From NCBI GenBank assembly GCA_033283385.1, contig JAWMQQ010000001.1:1-64000 (forward strand): a stretch of DNA of 64,000 nt, in the 5' to 3' direction. Below are positions 51,651 through 60,576 of this stretch, piece by piece. The stretch comes from Mangrovimicrobium sp033283385 (lineage in GTDB: Bacteria; Pseudomonadota; Gammaproteobacteria; Pseudomonadales; Halieaceae). The notes under the pieces were generated by a model. That model searched no databases. It worked only from the letters and a program-made list of their open reading frames with translations, and was not told where the DNA came from. Numbering within the stretch: position 1 is the first letter of the stretch; each line of letters opens with the position of its first letter. The position numbers and the translations under genes were made by a program.

Positions 51651-51678
51651 CGGGTCGCATCCATCAAATGATCTAGGC
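51651..51678 (-). promoter_or_regulatory. Conserved 28-bp element upstream of the second Rieske gene
   Basis: On the minus strand it reads GCCTAGATCATTTGA, then TGGATGCGACCCG, matching 23 of 28 positions with 38965-38992. The orientation and the distance to the start codon are also the same. Confidence 0.75.
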
Positions 51679-51778
51679 GGGAGGTATTGGCGTCCGGCCG
51701 TTGAACGGGCCGCCGAATTCACCCCACCGCCCGGCTTCAGCTGGCGAAGCGTCGGGCGGGCGGGGCCCGGGTCCGGTG

Positions 51779-52501
51779 TCAGGCGAAGGAGAACGCCGGC
51801 TGCACCTGCGGGTAGTCCAGCTGGCCGGCGGGCAGTTCCCACAGCTGGGGCTGTTCCGGGATGTCCTCCGCCGCGGGCAGGTCCACGTCCAGGTACTGGT
51901 TGCCGCCGCGCTGCTTGAGGATGTGCACCTGGCGGTAGGCGCGCATCTGCAGGCGCAGGCCGGCGGGGGCGTGGTTGCGGGCGGCGTCGGTGGCGCGGAA
52001 CAGCACACCCAGGCTGTCGCCGCTGGCGGCGGCCAGCTGCAGCTTGCGCAGCTCGGCGTAGCGGTAGTCGCCGGCGCCCAGCCAGCTGAACACGGCGCTG
52101 CAGGTGCTGCTGCGCAGGGCCTGCTCGGTGGCCCAGAGCAGGTCCTCGCGGTTCTTCGGGTGCACCAGCAGTACCTGCCCGGTGTCGATGCCGCGGGCCT
52201 CCAGCAGGGGGGCGTAGGGGGTGAAGGGCGGCGCGATGAATACCTGCCAGCGGCCCTCGGCGCTGAGCTTCTCCATGGCCGGCAGGAACAGGCCCATGGA
52301 ACCCAGGCCGCAGCCGTCGCTGAGCAGCTCGATGGTGCTGCCCAGGGGCCAGCCGCCGCGCTGCAACTCGGCGTCCAGGGTGCTGTAGCCGGTGGGCAGG
52401 GCGTCCTCGTGCCAGTGGCGCTCGCCGTTGGCGGCCAGCGTGGACAGGCCGCCGCGCCAGGTGTCACGGCGGTTGATGATCTGCTGCAGTGCCTCGTTCA
52501 T
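51779..52501 (-). CDS. imuA: ImuA, SulA/RecA-like mutagenesis protein (240 aa)
   Basis: A RecA-fold relative that works with ImuB and DnaE2 in damage-induced mutagenesis. Typical features are GYSTLDAELQRGGWPLGSTIELLSDG (a degenerate P-loop region), FIAPPFTPYAPLLEARGID and the C-terminal pattern ending in QPAFSFA. The ATG at 52501 is chosen because AGGAGGC is 5-10 bases upstream; nine extra codons upstream would overlap the leader. A LexA box lies 20-35 bp before the start. Its usual partner imuB is 15 kb to the left, on the same strand. Confidence 0.88.
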   Translation of the reverse strand: MNEALQQIINRRDTWRGGLSTLAANGERHWHEDALPTGYSTLDAELQRGGWPLGSTIELLSDGCGLGSMGLFLPAMEKLSAEGRWQVFIAPPFTPYAPLLEARGIDTGQVLLVHPKNREDLLWATEQALRSSTCSAVFSWLGAGDYRYAELRKLQLAAASGDSLGVLFRATDAARNHAPAGLRLQMRAYRQVHILKQRGGNQYLDVDLPAAEDIPEQPQLWELPAGQLDYPQVQPAFSFA

Positions 52502-52520
52502 GGGTGCCTCCTCGAAGAAT

Positions 52521-52536
52521 CTGTACATTCATACAG
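52521..52536. promoter_or_regulatory. LexA (SOS) box of imuA
   Basis: CTGTACATTCATACAG, CTGT-N8-ACAG, differs from the imuB box by one base. A further half-site (TATACAG) follows at 52545-52551. It predicts control by LexA, with the operator overlapping the promoter and leader. Confidence 0.92.
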
Positions 52537-52697
52537 TGGTTGGATATACAGTAGTTGTGGTCACCGGGCATTGCAAGCGGGAAAGTGCGCATCCGGAAGA
52601 TACCTGTATGAACAGGCTACAGGTGCCGCCGGGTTTGCGCGCCGGGGAGTGGCGGTCCAGACTGCATGCCACTGACCATCACCGGGAGAACGGGCGT

Positions 52698-53444
52698 ATG
52701 TTGAGAATGATCGCGGCAATCATGGCAATGGCCCTGCTGGCAGGGCCCGCGGGAGCCACCACGGTGCAGGAGGCGCTGGCGGTGCCCGGGCGCCTGGCGG
52801 GCGACCTGGAGCGGGACCAGCGCGACCACCCCGCCGACATCATCCCCCTGCTGAAGGTGGGTCCCGGCGACCGGGTGGCGGATATCTTCGCCGGTGGCGG
52901 CTACTACAGCGAACTGCTGGGCCGCCTCGTGCAGCCGGGCGGCAGTGTGCTGCTGCAGAACAACCAGGGCTTCCTGGGCTACGCGAAGAAGTCACTGGAC
53001 CAGCGCTTCACCGACCGTGAAGTCCCCGGGGTGGTGCGCCTGGATAGCGAGGCGGACGACCTGAAGCTCGGGCAGGACGACCTGGACGCGGCGCTGATGG
53101 TATTGGCCTGGCACGACACCTACTATTCCGAGGACGGCTGGCCGCAGATCGACCGGGCGGACTTCCTCGCGCAGGTCTACCGCGCCCTGAAGCCGGGCGG
53201 GCGCTTCGTGGTGGTGGACCACCAGGCGGCGCCGGGGGCGGGGACGTCAGTGACCCACAGCCTGCACCGCATCGAGGAATCCGCGGCGCAGCGGGATATC
53301 GAGACAGCGGGCTTCGTCAAGGTGGGGGAGAGCGACGTGCTGCGCAACCCGGAGGACGACCACAGCCTGAGCGTGTTCGACCCGGCGATTCGCGGCCACA
53401 CGGACCGCTTCGTGCTGGTGTTCGAGAAGCCGGCGGCCCAATAG
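52698..53444 (+). CDS. Periplasmic SAM-dependent methyltransferase-like protein (248 aa)
   Basis: The ATG at 52698 starts a clear signal peptide (MLRMIAAIMAMALLAGPAGA), so the methyltransferase fold would lie in the periplasm. The SAM loop is DRVADIFAGGGYYSELLGRL; later ALMVLAWHDTYY and YRALKPGGRFVVVDHQA match class I enzymes. Such exported methyltransferase-like proteins are common in gammaproteobacteria, although SAM is not known to be plentiful in the periplasm; its role is unknown. An earlier ATG at 52608 would add 30 residues and hide the signal peptide, so it is less likely. Confidence 0.82.
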   Translation: MLRMIAAIMAMALLAGPAGATTVQEALAVPGRLAGDLERDQRDHPADIIPLLKVGPGDRVADIFAGGGYYSELLGRLVQPGGSVLLQNNQGFLGYAKKSLDQRFTDREVPGVVRLDSEADDLKLGQDDLDAALMVLAWHDTYYSEDGWPQIDRADFLAQVYRALKPGGRFVVVDHQAAPGAGTSVTHSLHRIEESAAQRDIETAGFVKVGESDVLRNPEDDHSLSVFDPAIRGHTDRFVLVFEKPAAQ

Positions 53445-53500
53445 CCAGCGCAGCGGGAGAGAGCAGCCAGCGCCGCGGGAGAGAGCAGCCAGCGCAGCGC

Positions 53501-54514
53501 TCAGCGGACCGCGGCGAGCTCCAGTACCAGGTTTTCCAGCTGGTCCCAGGGATTGCCCGCGGCGAAACCCTTGATGCTGCCGTCGACCTCGGCGGCGCGC
53601 TCCAGCAGCCGGCCCAGTGTGGCGCGGTCGTGGCGGCCCAGGGCGCCCTGCATCAGCGGCATGCGGTTGTTCCATACGCGCAGGGCGGACAGCGCCTGCT
53701 GCGCGCCCTGGCCGGCGTCGACGGCGCTGCGCGCCTGCAGCAGCACGCGGATTTCCTTGAGTAGCGACCACAGGGCGATGCTCGGCTCGGTGCCCTCGCC
53801 GCGCAGGCCGTGCAGCATCTTCAGGCTGCCCGCGGCGTCGCCGGCCAGCGCCTGGTCGGCCATGTCGTAGATGTTGTAGCGGGCGTTGTCGGCCACCGAG
53901 GCGGTGACGGTGGCGGCGGTGATACGGCCGTCCTCGGCCAGCAGCTTGAGCTTCTCGACCTCCTGCACCGCCGCCAGCAGGTTGCCCTCCACACGGTCGC
54001 ACAGCAGTTCCAGCGCGTCGCGCTCGATCTCCATGCCGGCGCCGCGCACCCGCTGCTGCAGCCAGCGCGGCAGTTCGCCGGCCTTCACCGGCCACAGCTG
54101 CACGGTGGCCCCGGCCGCGTCCAGCGCCTTGTGCCACTTGCTGTTGGTGGATTGCTTGTCGATCTTGCCAAACACCAGCAGCAACACGTCGTCGCCGCCG
54201 CTGCGCTCCAGGTACTCCACGATGGCCTTGCTGCCCTCGGCGCCGGGCTTGCCGCTGGGCAGGCGCAGCTCGATCAGCTTGCGGTCGCCGAACAGGGACA
54301 TGTCGGCGGCGCAGTTGAGCAGCTCCTGCCAGTCGATGTCCCGGTTGCCCTGCGCCTCGATCAGCTCGCGGCTGGCGCAGCCGGCGGCGCGGGCGGCGGC
54401 GCGCACGGCGTCGCAGCATTCCTGGACGAGGAGCGGCTCGTCGCCGCTGATGAGGTAGACGGGCAGGAGTTGTTGTTGCAGCTGCCCGGCGAGCTTCTCC
54501 GGGTAGACCCGCAT
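53501..54514 (-). CDS. holA: DNA polymerase III delta subunit (337 aa)
   Basis: The clamp-loader subunit that opens the beta ring. Recognised by PVYLISGDEPLLVQECCDAV at the start, the VLLLVFGKIDKQ strand, DRVEGNLLAAVQEVEKLKLL in the middle domain and the C-terminal helical collar domain. The ATG at 54514 overlaps the last base of lptE (TGATG), so the two are co-translated. The longer open frame upstream is lptE in another phase. Essential, cytoplasmic. Confidence 0.93.
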   Translation of the reverse strand: MRVYPEKLAGQLQQQLLPVYLISGDEPLLVQECCDAVRAAARAAGCASRELIEAQGNRDIDWQELLNCAADMSLFGDRKLIELRLPSGKPGAEGSKAIVEYLERSGGDDVLLLVFGKIDKQSTNSKWHKALDAAGATVQLWPVKAGELPRWLQQRVRGAGMEIERDALELLCDRVEGNLLAAVQEVEKLKLLAEDGRITAATVTASVADNARYNIYDMADQALAGDAAGSLKMLHGLRGEGTEPSIALWSLLKEIRVLLQARSAVDAGQGAQQALSALRVWNNRMPLMQGALGRHDRATLGRLLERAAEVDGSIKGFAAGNPWDQLENLVLELAAVR

Positions 54515-55029
54515 CAGCCTTCCTTGCTGCCGGCGAAGAAGGCGATGCGCCGCAGGATCTGCTGGGCCAGTTCGGTGCGCATCTCGCCCTTGAGGATGCG
54601 GATTTCCTCGGCCTTGCCGACCACGTTGCGCGGGTCGTTCTCCATCTGCTTGAGCACGCTGGCGGTGGTCCTCGGCATGACCTCGGCGCCCTTGCTGTCG
54701 GTCACCGAGAAGTTGGAGGACATGGTCAGCTCGAACTCCGCGGCGCGCGCCTCGGAGTTGAGCGAGAGGTTGCGCTGGTTGAAGTGCTCGGGGCCCAGCA
54801 CCACGGTGTAGTTGGCCTCTTCCGGGCTTTTGGCCCACTCGATGCCATTGGCGGCAAAGCGGGTCAGGACCTCGCGGCTGAACTCGCTGTTGGGGTTGTC
54901 GGTGGCCAGGTACATGGAGCGCCACTCGTTGGAGACCGCCGTGCCGCCGGTGCCGCGCAGCTGGAAACCGCAGCCGGCGAGCAGGGCGAGCGTGAACAGG
55001 AGTGCAGTGTAGGCAAGGTGCCGTGGCAT
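54514..55029 (-). CDS. lptE: LPS-assembly lipoprotein LptE (171 aa)
   Basis: The outer-membrane lipoprotein that plugs LptD in lipopolysaccharide export. The lipobox is ALLAGCGFQLRGTG, with Cys20 and the family's GFxLRG directly after it. The rest of the sequence fits the LptE fold (RNLSLNSEARAAEFELTMS, RTELAQQILRR). It lies 16 bp downstream of leuS and overlaps holA by one base, the usual order in gammaproteobacteria. Confidence 0.93.
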   Translation of the reverse strand: MPRHLAYTALLFTLALLAGCGFQLRGTGGTAVSNEWRSMYLATDNPNSEFSREVLTRFAANGIEWAKSPEEANYTVVLGPEHFNQRNLSLNSEARAAEFELTMSSNFSVTDSKGAEVMPRTTASVLKQMENDPRNVVGKAEEIRILKGEMRTELAQQILRRIAFFAGSKEG

Positions 55030-55045
55030 GGGGTCGGTCCGCAGG

Positions 55046-57520
55046 TCAGTTGGCGACTATGTTAACCAATTTACCCGGCACCACAATGACCTTGCGCACC
55101 GTGACGTCCTCGAGGAAGCGCTGCACGTTGTCCTGGGCCAGGGCGGCGGCCTCGATGGCGGCCTTGTCGGCGTCCGCGGCGACGTCCATCTTGGCGCGCA
55201 GCTTGCCGTTGACCTGTACCACGATCTCGATGCTGTCGCGCACCAGGGCGGATTCGTCAACGTCGGGCCAGGGGGCGTTCAGCACATCGCCCTCGCCGCC
55301 CAGCGCCGGCCACAGGGCGTGGCAGGCATGGGGCACGATCGGGTTGAGCATCAGCACCACGGCGCGCAGGCCCTCGGCGAGCACCGCGCGGGAGGCGTCG
55401 CTGTCGTCGAGGCGGCCCAGTTCGTTGCACAGCTCCATCACCGCGGCGATGGCGGTATTGAAGGTCTGGCGGCGGCCGTAGTCGTCGCTGACCTTGGCGA
55501 TGGTCTCGTGGATCTTGCGCCGGGCGTCCTTCTGCTGCGGGTTCAGCGCGGCAAGGTCCATCGCGGAAGGGTCCAGCGCGGGAATCGCGCCGCCCTCGAG
55601 CAGGGTCGCGGCCAGTTTCCACAGGCGGCGCAGGAAGCGGTTGGCGCCCTCGACGCCGGAGTCGGACCACTCCAGGGACTGCTCCGGCGGCGCGGCGAAC
55701 ATCGAGAACAGGCGCACGGTGTCGGCGCCGTAGCGGTCGATCAGCTCCTGCGGGTCCACCGTGTTGCCCTTGGACTTGGACATCTTGGCGCCGTCCTTGA
55801 GCACCATGCCCTGGGTAAGCAGGCGGGTGAAGGGCTCGTCGGAGCTCACCAGGCCTTCATCGCGCATGAGCTTGTGGTAGAAGCGCGCGTACAGCAGGTG
55901 CAGGATGGCGTGCTCGATGCCGCCCACGTACTGGTCCACCGGGGCCCAGTAGTCGGCCTCGGCGTCCAGCATCACCTGGTCGTTGCGCGCGCAGGCGTAG
56001 CGGGCGTAGTACCAGGAGGACTCCATGAAGGTGTCGAAGGTATCGGTCTCGCGCTCGGCCGGCTTGCCGCAGGCGGGGCAGCTGGTCTCGTAGAACTCCG
56101 GCATCTTCTTGATCGGCGAGCCCACGCCCTCGAAGGCCACCTCGGTGGGCAGCACCACCGGCAGGTCCGCCGCGGGCACCGGCACCGCGCCGCAGTCGCC
56201 GCAGTTGATGATCGGGATCGGCGCGCCCCAGTAGCGCTGGCGGGAGACGCCCCAGTCGCGCAGGCGGAAGTTGACCGTGCGCTTGCCCTTGCCCAGCGAC
56301 TCGAGCTTGTCGGCGATGGCGTCGAAGGTGCCCTGGAAGTCGGTGCCGTCGAACTCGCCGGAGTTGACCGAGACCGTGTCCTGCTTGTCGGCGTACCAGT
56401 CCTGCCACATATGGGTGGAATAGACGAAGTCGTCGCCGGGTTTATCGACCACCTGCACGATGGGCAGGTGGTACTTGCTGGCGAAGGCGTGGTCGCGCTC
56501 GTCGTGGCCGGGCACGGACATCACGGCGCCGGAGCCGTAGCTCATCAGCACGAAATTGGCGACCCACACCGGCAGGTGCTCGCCGGTCAGCGGGTGGGTG
56601 GCGGTGAGGCCGGTGTCCATGCCGAGCTTTTCCATGGTCGCCATGTCCGCCTCGGCGACCTTCACCCGGGACTGGGCCTCGATAAATTCCGCCAGCGCGG
56701 CATTGTTTTCCGCAGCGGCTTTCGCCAGCGGGTGCTGCGGGGCGATAGCCAGGTAGGTGGCGCCCATCAGCGTGTCCGGGCGCGTGGTGTAGACCGTCAG
56801 CGGCTGGCCCTCGCAGGTGAAGTCCAGCTCCACGCCCTCGGAGCGGCCGATCCAGTTGCGCTGCATGGTGCGCACCTGCTCGGGCCACTGGTCGAGCTTG
56901 TCGAGGTCCGCCAGCAGCTGGTCGGCGTAATCGGTGATCTTGATGAACCACTGGTCGATCTCGCGGCGCTGCACCGGGTTGTCGCAGCGCCAGCAGCAGC
57001 CGTCCACTACCTGCTCGTTGGCAAGCACGGTCTGGTCGGTCTCGCACCAGTTCACCTCGGCCTTTTTCTTGTAGGCCAGGCCCTTCTCGAACAGGCGGGT
57101 AAAGAACCACTGCTCCCAGCGGTAGTACTCGGGGTTGCAGGTGGCGATCTCGCGGTCCCAGTCGTAGGCGAAGCCGAGCTGGCGCAGTTGGCCGCGCATG
57201 TCGTCGATGTTCTGCTTCGTCCACTGCGCCGGCGGCACGTTGTTCTTGATCGCCGCGTTCTCGGCCGGCAGGCCGAAGGCGTCCCAGCCCATGGGCTGCA
57301 GCACGTTCTTGCCCAGCATGCGCTGGTAGCGCGCGATCACGTCGGCGATGGTGTAGTTGCGCACGTGGCCCATGTGTAGCTTGCCGCTGGGGTAGGGGAA
57401 CATGGCCAGGCAGTAGAACTTCTCACGGCTGTCGTCGTGTGCCACGGCAAAACTGTTCTGCGCCAGCCAGTGTTGCTGGGCGGCGGCCTCCAGGGTCTGG
57501 GGTTCGTAGTGCTGGTCCAT
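55046..57520 (-). CDS. leuS: Leucyl-tRNA synthetase (824 aa)
   Basis: A class I synthetase that charges tRNA-Leu. The HIGH-type motif is YPSGKLHMGHVRNYTIADV and KMSKS appears in DGAKMSKSKGNTVDPQEL. The CP1 editing domain (TTRPDTLMGATYLAIAP, the threonine-rich region) is present, and the zinc-like cysteine cluster is NCGDCGAVPV and CPACGKPAE. Length is slightly short of the usual 860 residues but all domains are there. The ATG at 57520 gives the standard start MDQHYEPQTLE. Confidence 0.96.
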   Translation of the reverse strand: MDQHYEPQTLEAAAQQHWLAQNSFAVAHDDSREKFYCLAMFPYPSGKLHMGHVRNYTIADVIARYQRMLGKNVLQPMGWDAFGLPAENAAIKNNVPPAQWTKQNIDDMRGQLRQLGFAYDWDREIATCNPEYYRWEQWFFTRLFEKGLAYKKKAEVNWCETDQTVLANEQVVDGCCWRCDNPVQRREIDQWFIKITDYADQLLADLDKLDQWPEQVRTMQRNWIGRSEGVELDFTCEGQPLTVYTTRPDTLMGATYLAIAPQHPLAKAAAENNAALAEFIEAQSRVKVAEADMATMEKLGMDTGLTATHPLTGEHLPVWVANFVLMSYGSGAVMSVPGHDERDHAFASKYHLPIVQVVDKPGDDFVYSTHMWQDWYADKQDTVSVNSGEFDGTDFQGTFDAIADKLESLGKGKRTVNFRLRDWGVSRQRYWGAPIPIINCGDCGAVPVPAADLPVVLPTEVAFEGVGSPIKKMPEFYETSCPACGKPAERETDTFDTFMESSWYYARYACARNDQVMLDAEADYWAPVDQYVGGIEHAILHLLYARFYHKLMRDEGLVSSDEPFTRLLTQGMVLKDGAKMSKSKGNTVDPQELIDRYGADTVRLFSMFAAPPEQSLEWSDSGVEGANRFLRRLWKLAATLLEGGAIPALDPSAMDLAALNPQQKDARRKIHETIAKVSDDYGRRQTFNTAIAAVMELCNELGRLDDSDASRAVLAEGLRAVVLMLNPIVPHACHALWPALGGEGDVLNAPWPDVDESALVRDSIEIVVQVNGKLRAKMDVAADADKAAIEAAALAQDNVQRFLEDVTVRKVIVVPGKLVNIVAN

Positions 57521-57612
57521 CGCGGTGTCGCGGTCCTGTGTAGGTGCTGAAAAAACGAAGCGCGAATTCTACCAGCTATTGGGGAGCCCCGTAACAACGC
57601 CGGAATGGGGTT

Positions 57613-57718
57613 GTAGGAGCCTGCTACGCAGGCGATCGCGCTGTAGGAGCGCGTTACACGCGCGATCGCCTGCGTAGCAGGCTCCTACGGGGCGATCGCG
57701 TGTGTAACACGCTCCTGC
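57613..57718. repeat. REP-like inverted repeat cluster 5
   Basis: Four units between leuS and lnt: GTAGGAGCCTGCTACGCAGG, GTAGGAGCGCGTTACACGCG, a reverse GCGTAGCAGGCTCCTAC and GTGTAACACGCTCCTGC. They split the otherwise continuous housekeeping block and may mark the end of the lnt transcript. Confidence 0.9.
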
Positions 57719-57732
57719 GGGGGGCGGTGGGG

Positions 57733-59241
57733 TTATTCGGTGTCGCGCCAGAGGCCGATGTAGATGAGGTACATGAGGAAGAGGCCGATCACGCAGCCGA
57801 GGATTACCGGCTTGCAGCCGAAACTCCCGAACGGCGTCTTGCCCAGCATGGGCTCCACCTCGCCGGTCAGGCTGGCCTCGACGAAGCGGTCCGTCTGCGC
57901 CACGATCTGCCCGCGGTGGTTGATGATCGCCGATACCCCGTTGTTGGTGCCGCGGATCAGGTAGCGGCCGTTCTCCAGCGCGCGCATCTGCGCCATCTGC
58001 AGGTGCTGCAGCGGGCCGAAGCTGCTGCCGAACCAGGTGTCGTTGCTGATGGTCACCATCAGGTCCGCGCGGCGCGCACCCCAGGCCACAAGCTCCGGGT
58101 AGGCGATCTCGTAGCAGATGAACGGCGCCACCCGGAAGGCCCCGGCGCGCAGCGGCAGCTGCTTGGAGGGGCCGGCGGTGAAGTCGGACATCGGCAGGTC
58201 GAAGAAGTCGATCAGTCCGCGCAACAGCGGCTCCAGCGGCACATATTCGCCGAAGGGCACCAGGTGCTGCTTGTGGTACACGCCGCTGCCGTTGCCGGCG
58301 GCGATGATGCTGTTGTAGTAGGCGCGGCCGTCGGCGGTGCGGTAGGGGATGCCGGTCATCAGGGTGGTGTCGACCACCTTCGCCTGCTCGGCCACGCCAT
58401 CGATAAAGGGGCGGGCGTTCTGGTAGAAGTTGGGGATCGCCGCCTCCGGCCAGACCAGGATGTCGTTGCCCAGCAGCGGGGTACTGGCGCGCTTGAGCTG
58501 GGCCAGGATGTCGTTGTAGTAGCTCCGGTCCCACTTGAGCTCCTGGGGCACGTTGGGCTGGTAGATAGCCACCGTCAGCGGTTGCTCGCTGGCTTTCACC
58601 ACCCACTCGATGGGCCGCAGTACCGCGCCGCCGATCCACAGGGTGGCCAGGATCACCGCGTAGGTGGCGATGGAGACCGTCTGCCGGCTGCGCCAGGCGA
58701 GGAACAGGCAGGTGCCGGAGAGCGCGACGATGAACGACAGCGAGAACACGCCGCCGATCGGCGCCCAGCCGGAAATCCAGGTATCGATATGGGCGTAGCC
58801 CAGGTAGAGCCAGGGAAAGCCGGTGAGGACCCAGCTGCGCAACCACTCGAAGATCACCCACAACAGCGGGAAACCGAGCAGCATGCCGCCGGGCAGCGGC
58901 CGGATGAAGCGCGCGTAGACCCAGCCGAACAGGGCGTGGAACAGGGCCAGGCCGGCGCAGAAGCCGGCGGTGAGGCCCATCGCCAGGGGCATGGAGGCGT
59001 AGCCGTAGGTGTGGATGCTGACGTACACCCAGGACACCCCGGTGCCGAACATGCCGAGCCCGTAGAACCAGCCGCGCAGCGCCGCGTGGCCCGGGCTGCA
59101 GGTGCACAACAGCCAGGCCAGCAGGCCGCAGCTGGCGATGCCGGCAGGCCAGATATCGAAAGGGGCGAGGGAGAGCGTGACCAGCGCGCCGGCCAGCGGT
59201 GCCACGACCATGGCCAGCAGGCTGTTGCGCGCGAAGGACAT
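57733..59241 (-). CDS. lnt: Apolipoprotein N-acyltransferase (502 aa)
   Basis: An inner-membrane enzyme that adds the third acyl chain to lipoproteins. About six to eight membrane segments in the first 200 residues precede a nitrilase-like periplasmic domain; its catalytic triad is in ILVWPEAAIPNFYQ (Glu), HLVPFGEYVP (with the Lys of YHKQHL) and FICYEIAYPEL (Cys). A last membrane segment (GCVIGLFLMYLIYIGLW) ends the protein. The start at 59241 is 13 bp after the corC stop, so it follows corC on one transcript. Confidence 0.94.
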   Translation of the reverse strand: MSFARNSLLAMVVAPLAGALVTLSLAPFDIWPAGIASCGLLAWLLCTCSPGHAALRGWFYGLGMFGTGVSWVYVSIHTYGYASMPLAMGLTAGFCAGLALFHALFGWVYARFIRPLPGGMLLGFPLLWVIFEWLRSWVLTGFPWLYLGYAHIDTWISGWAPIGGVFSLSFIVALSGTCLFLAWRSRQTVSIATYAVILATLWIGGAVLRPIEWVVKASEQPLTVAIYQPNVPQELKWDRSYYNDILAQLKRASTPLLGNDILVWPEAAIPNFYQNARPFIDGVAEQAKVVDTTLMTGIPYRTADGRAYYNSIIAAGNGSGVYHKQHLVPFGEYVPLEPLLRGLIDFFDLPMSDFTAGPSKQLPLRAGAFRVAPFICYEIAYPELVAWGARRADLMVTISNDTWFGSSFGPLQHLQMAQMRALENGRYLIRGTNNGVSAIINHRGQIVAQTDRFVEASLTGEVEPMLGKTPFGSFGCKPVILGCVIGLFLMYLIYIGLWRDTE

Positions 59242-59254
59242 CAGTCGGCGTCGC

Positions 59255-60100
59255 TCAGTGCCGCAGGGGCCGCATGCGCAGGCTGTGGATCTTGCGCTGG
59301 TCGGCGTTGATGACCTTGAACTCGTAATCCTCGATCACCGCGACCTCGTTGCGCGCCGGCATGTGGCCGAGGGCCTGGATGACCAGCCCGCCGATGGTGT
59401 CGAACTCGTCGTCGCTGAAATCGGCCTTGAAGTACTCGTTGAAGTCGTCGATGGGGGTGAGAGCCTTGATGAAGAAGTCGTCATCGGAGATCTTGCGGAT
59501 GAAGCGGTCTTCCTCGACATCGGTCTCGTCCTCGATCTCGCCGACGATCTCCTCCAGCACGTCCTCGATGGTCACCAGGCCGGCCACGCCGCCGTATTCG
59601 TCGATGACGATGGCCATGTGGTTGCGGTTCTCGCGGAACTCGCGCAACAGCACGTTGAGGCGCTTGCTCTCGGGTACCACCACGGTGGGGCGCAGCAGCT
59701 CCTCGATACGGAACTCGCCGCCGTCCTTGTTGAGGATCTGCGGCAGCAGGTCCTTGGCCAGCAGGATGCCCAGCACGTCGTCGGGGTTCTCACCCACCAC
59801 CGGGTAGCGCGAGTGTGCGGAGCGGATGATCTGCGGCAGGATGCTCTCCAGCGAGGAGCAGGCCTTGATCACTTCCATCTGCGCCCGCGGGATCATGATG
59901 TCGCGCACCTGCATGTCGCTGACCTGCATGGCGCCTTCCATGATGCTGCGCGCGTCCTGGTCGATCACCTCGTTCTCGGCGGCCACCGCCAGCACGTCCT
60001 CGAGGTCGCCCCGGGAGCGCGGTTCGCTGGAGAACAGCTGGCCGATCTTGTCCAGCCAGGACTTCTCGCTGCCGCCGTTGGCCGAATGGTCGTCGCTCAT
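59255..60100 (-). CDS. corC: CorC/HlyC family CBS-domain protein (281 aa)
   Basis: A soluble CNNM/CorC-type protein linked to magnesium and cobalt efflux. Two CBS domains lie at residues 60-190 (VRDIMIPRAQMEVIKACSS, YPVVGENPDDVLGILLAKDL, VVPESKRLNVLLREFRENRN, EYGGVAGLVTIEDVLEEIVG), followed by the CorC_HlyC domain (DDEFDTIGGLVIQALGHMPA). It lacks the membrane domain of larger family members, as is normal for this position. The start overlaps ybeY by 4 bp. Confidence 0.94.
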   Translation of the reverse strand: MSDDHSANGGSEKSWLDKIGQLFSSEPRSRGDLEDVLAVAAENEVIDQDARSIMEGAMQVSDMQVRDIMIPRAQMEVIKACSSLESILPQIIRSAHSRYPVVGENPDDVLGILLAKDLLPQILNKDGGEFRIEELLRPTVVVPESKRLNVLLREFRENRNHMAIVIDEYGGVAGLVTIEDVLEEIVGEIEDETDVEEDRFIRKISDDDFFIKALTPIDDFNEYFKADFSDDEFDTIGGLVIQALGHMPARNEVAVIEDYEFKVINADQRKIHSLRMRPLRH

Positions 60101-60576
60101 GCGCGCGCTTGCTCCGTGAGTGTCTGGTCGGACCAGGGGCAGGGAAAATTCAGTGTTGCGAGCACGGCCGTTTCCAGGGCCTCCATCTCGTGTGCCTCGT
60201 GTTCTTCGATGTGGTCGTAGCCGAGCAGGTGCAGGGTGCCGTGCACCGCCATGTGGGCCCAGTGGGCCGCCGGGGATTTGCCCTGCTGCGCCGCCTCTGC
60301 GTACACCACCGGCGCACAGATGACGATGTCGCCCAGCAGCGGCAGTTCCAGCTCCGCCGGCAGGTCGGCGGGGAAGGAGAGCACGTTGGTGGGGCCGGCT
60401 TTGCCGCGGTAGTCGCTGTTCAGCTTCGCCATCTCGTCGGTATCGACCAGGCGCAGGCTGATCTCGGTCTGGTCGCGGCCGCTGGTGGCCAGCGCAGCCT
60501 CGATCCAGCGTCGTATGTCGTCCTCGTCGGGCACGGGCTCGGCACTGGCGTTCTGGATATCGAGTTGCAGGTTCAC
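60097..60576 (-). CDS. ybeY: Endoribonuclease YbeY (159 aa)
   Basis: A zinc-dependent RNase needed for 16S rRNA 3' end maturation and ribosome quality control. The catalytic motif is MAVHGTLHLLGYDHIEEHEA (H-G-x-L-H-L-x-G-Y-D-H). FPADLPAELELPLLGDIVIC is the typical strand before it. Its start overlaps the phoH-like stop and its own stop overlaps corC, by 4 bp each, so the three genes are translated together. Confidence 0.95.
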   Translation of the reverse strand: MNLQLDIQNASAEPVPDEDDIRRWIEAALATSGRDQTEISLRLVDTDEMAKLNSDYRGKAGPTNVLSFPADLPAELELPLLGDIVICAPVVYAEAAQQGKSPAAHWAHMAVHGTLHLLGYDHIEEHEAHEMEALETAVLATLNFPCPWSDQTLTEQARA

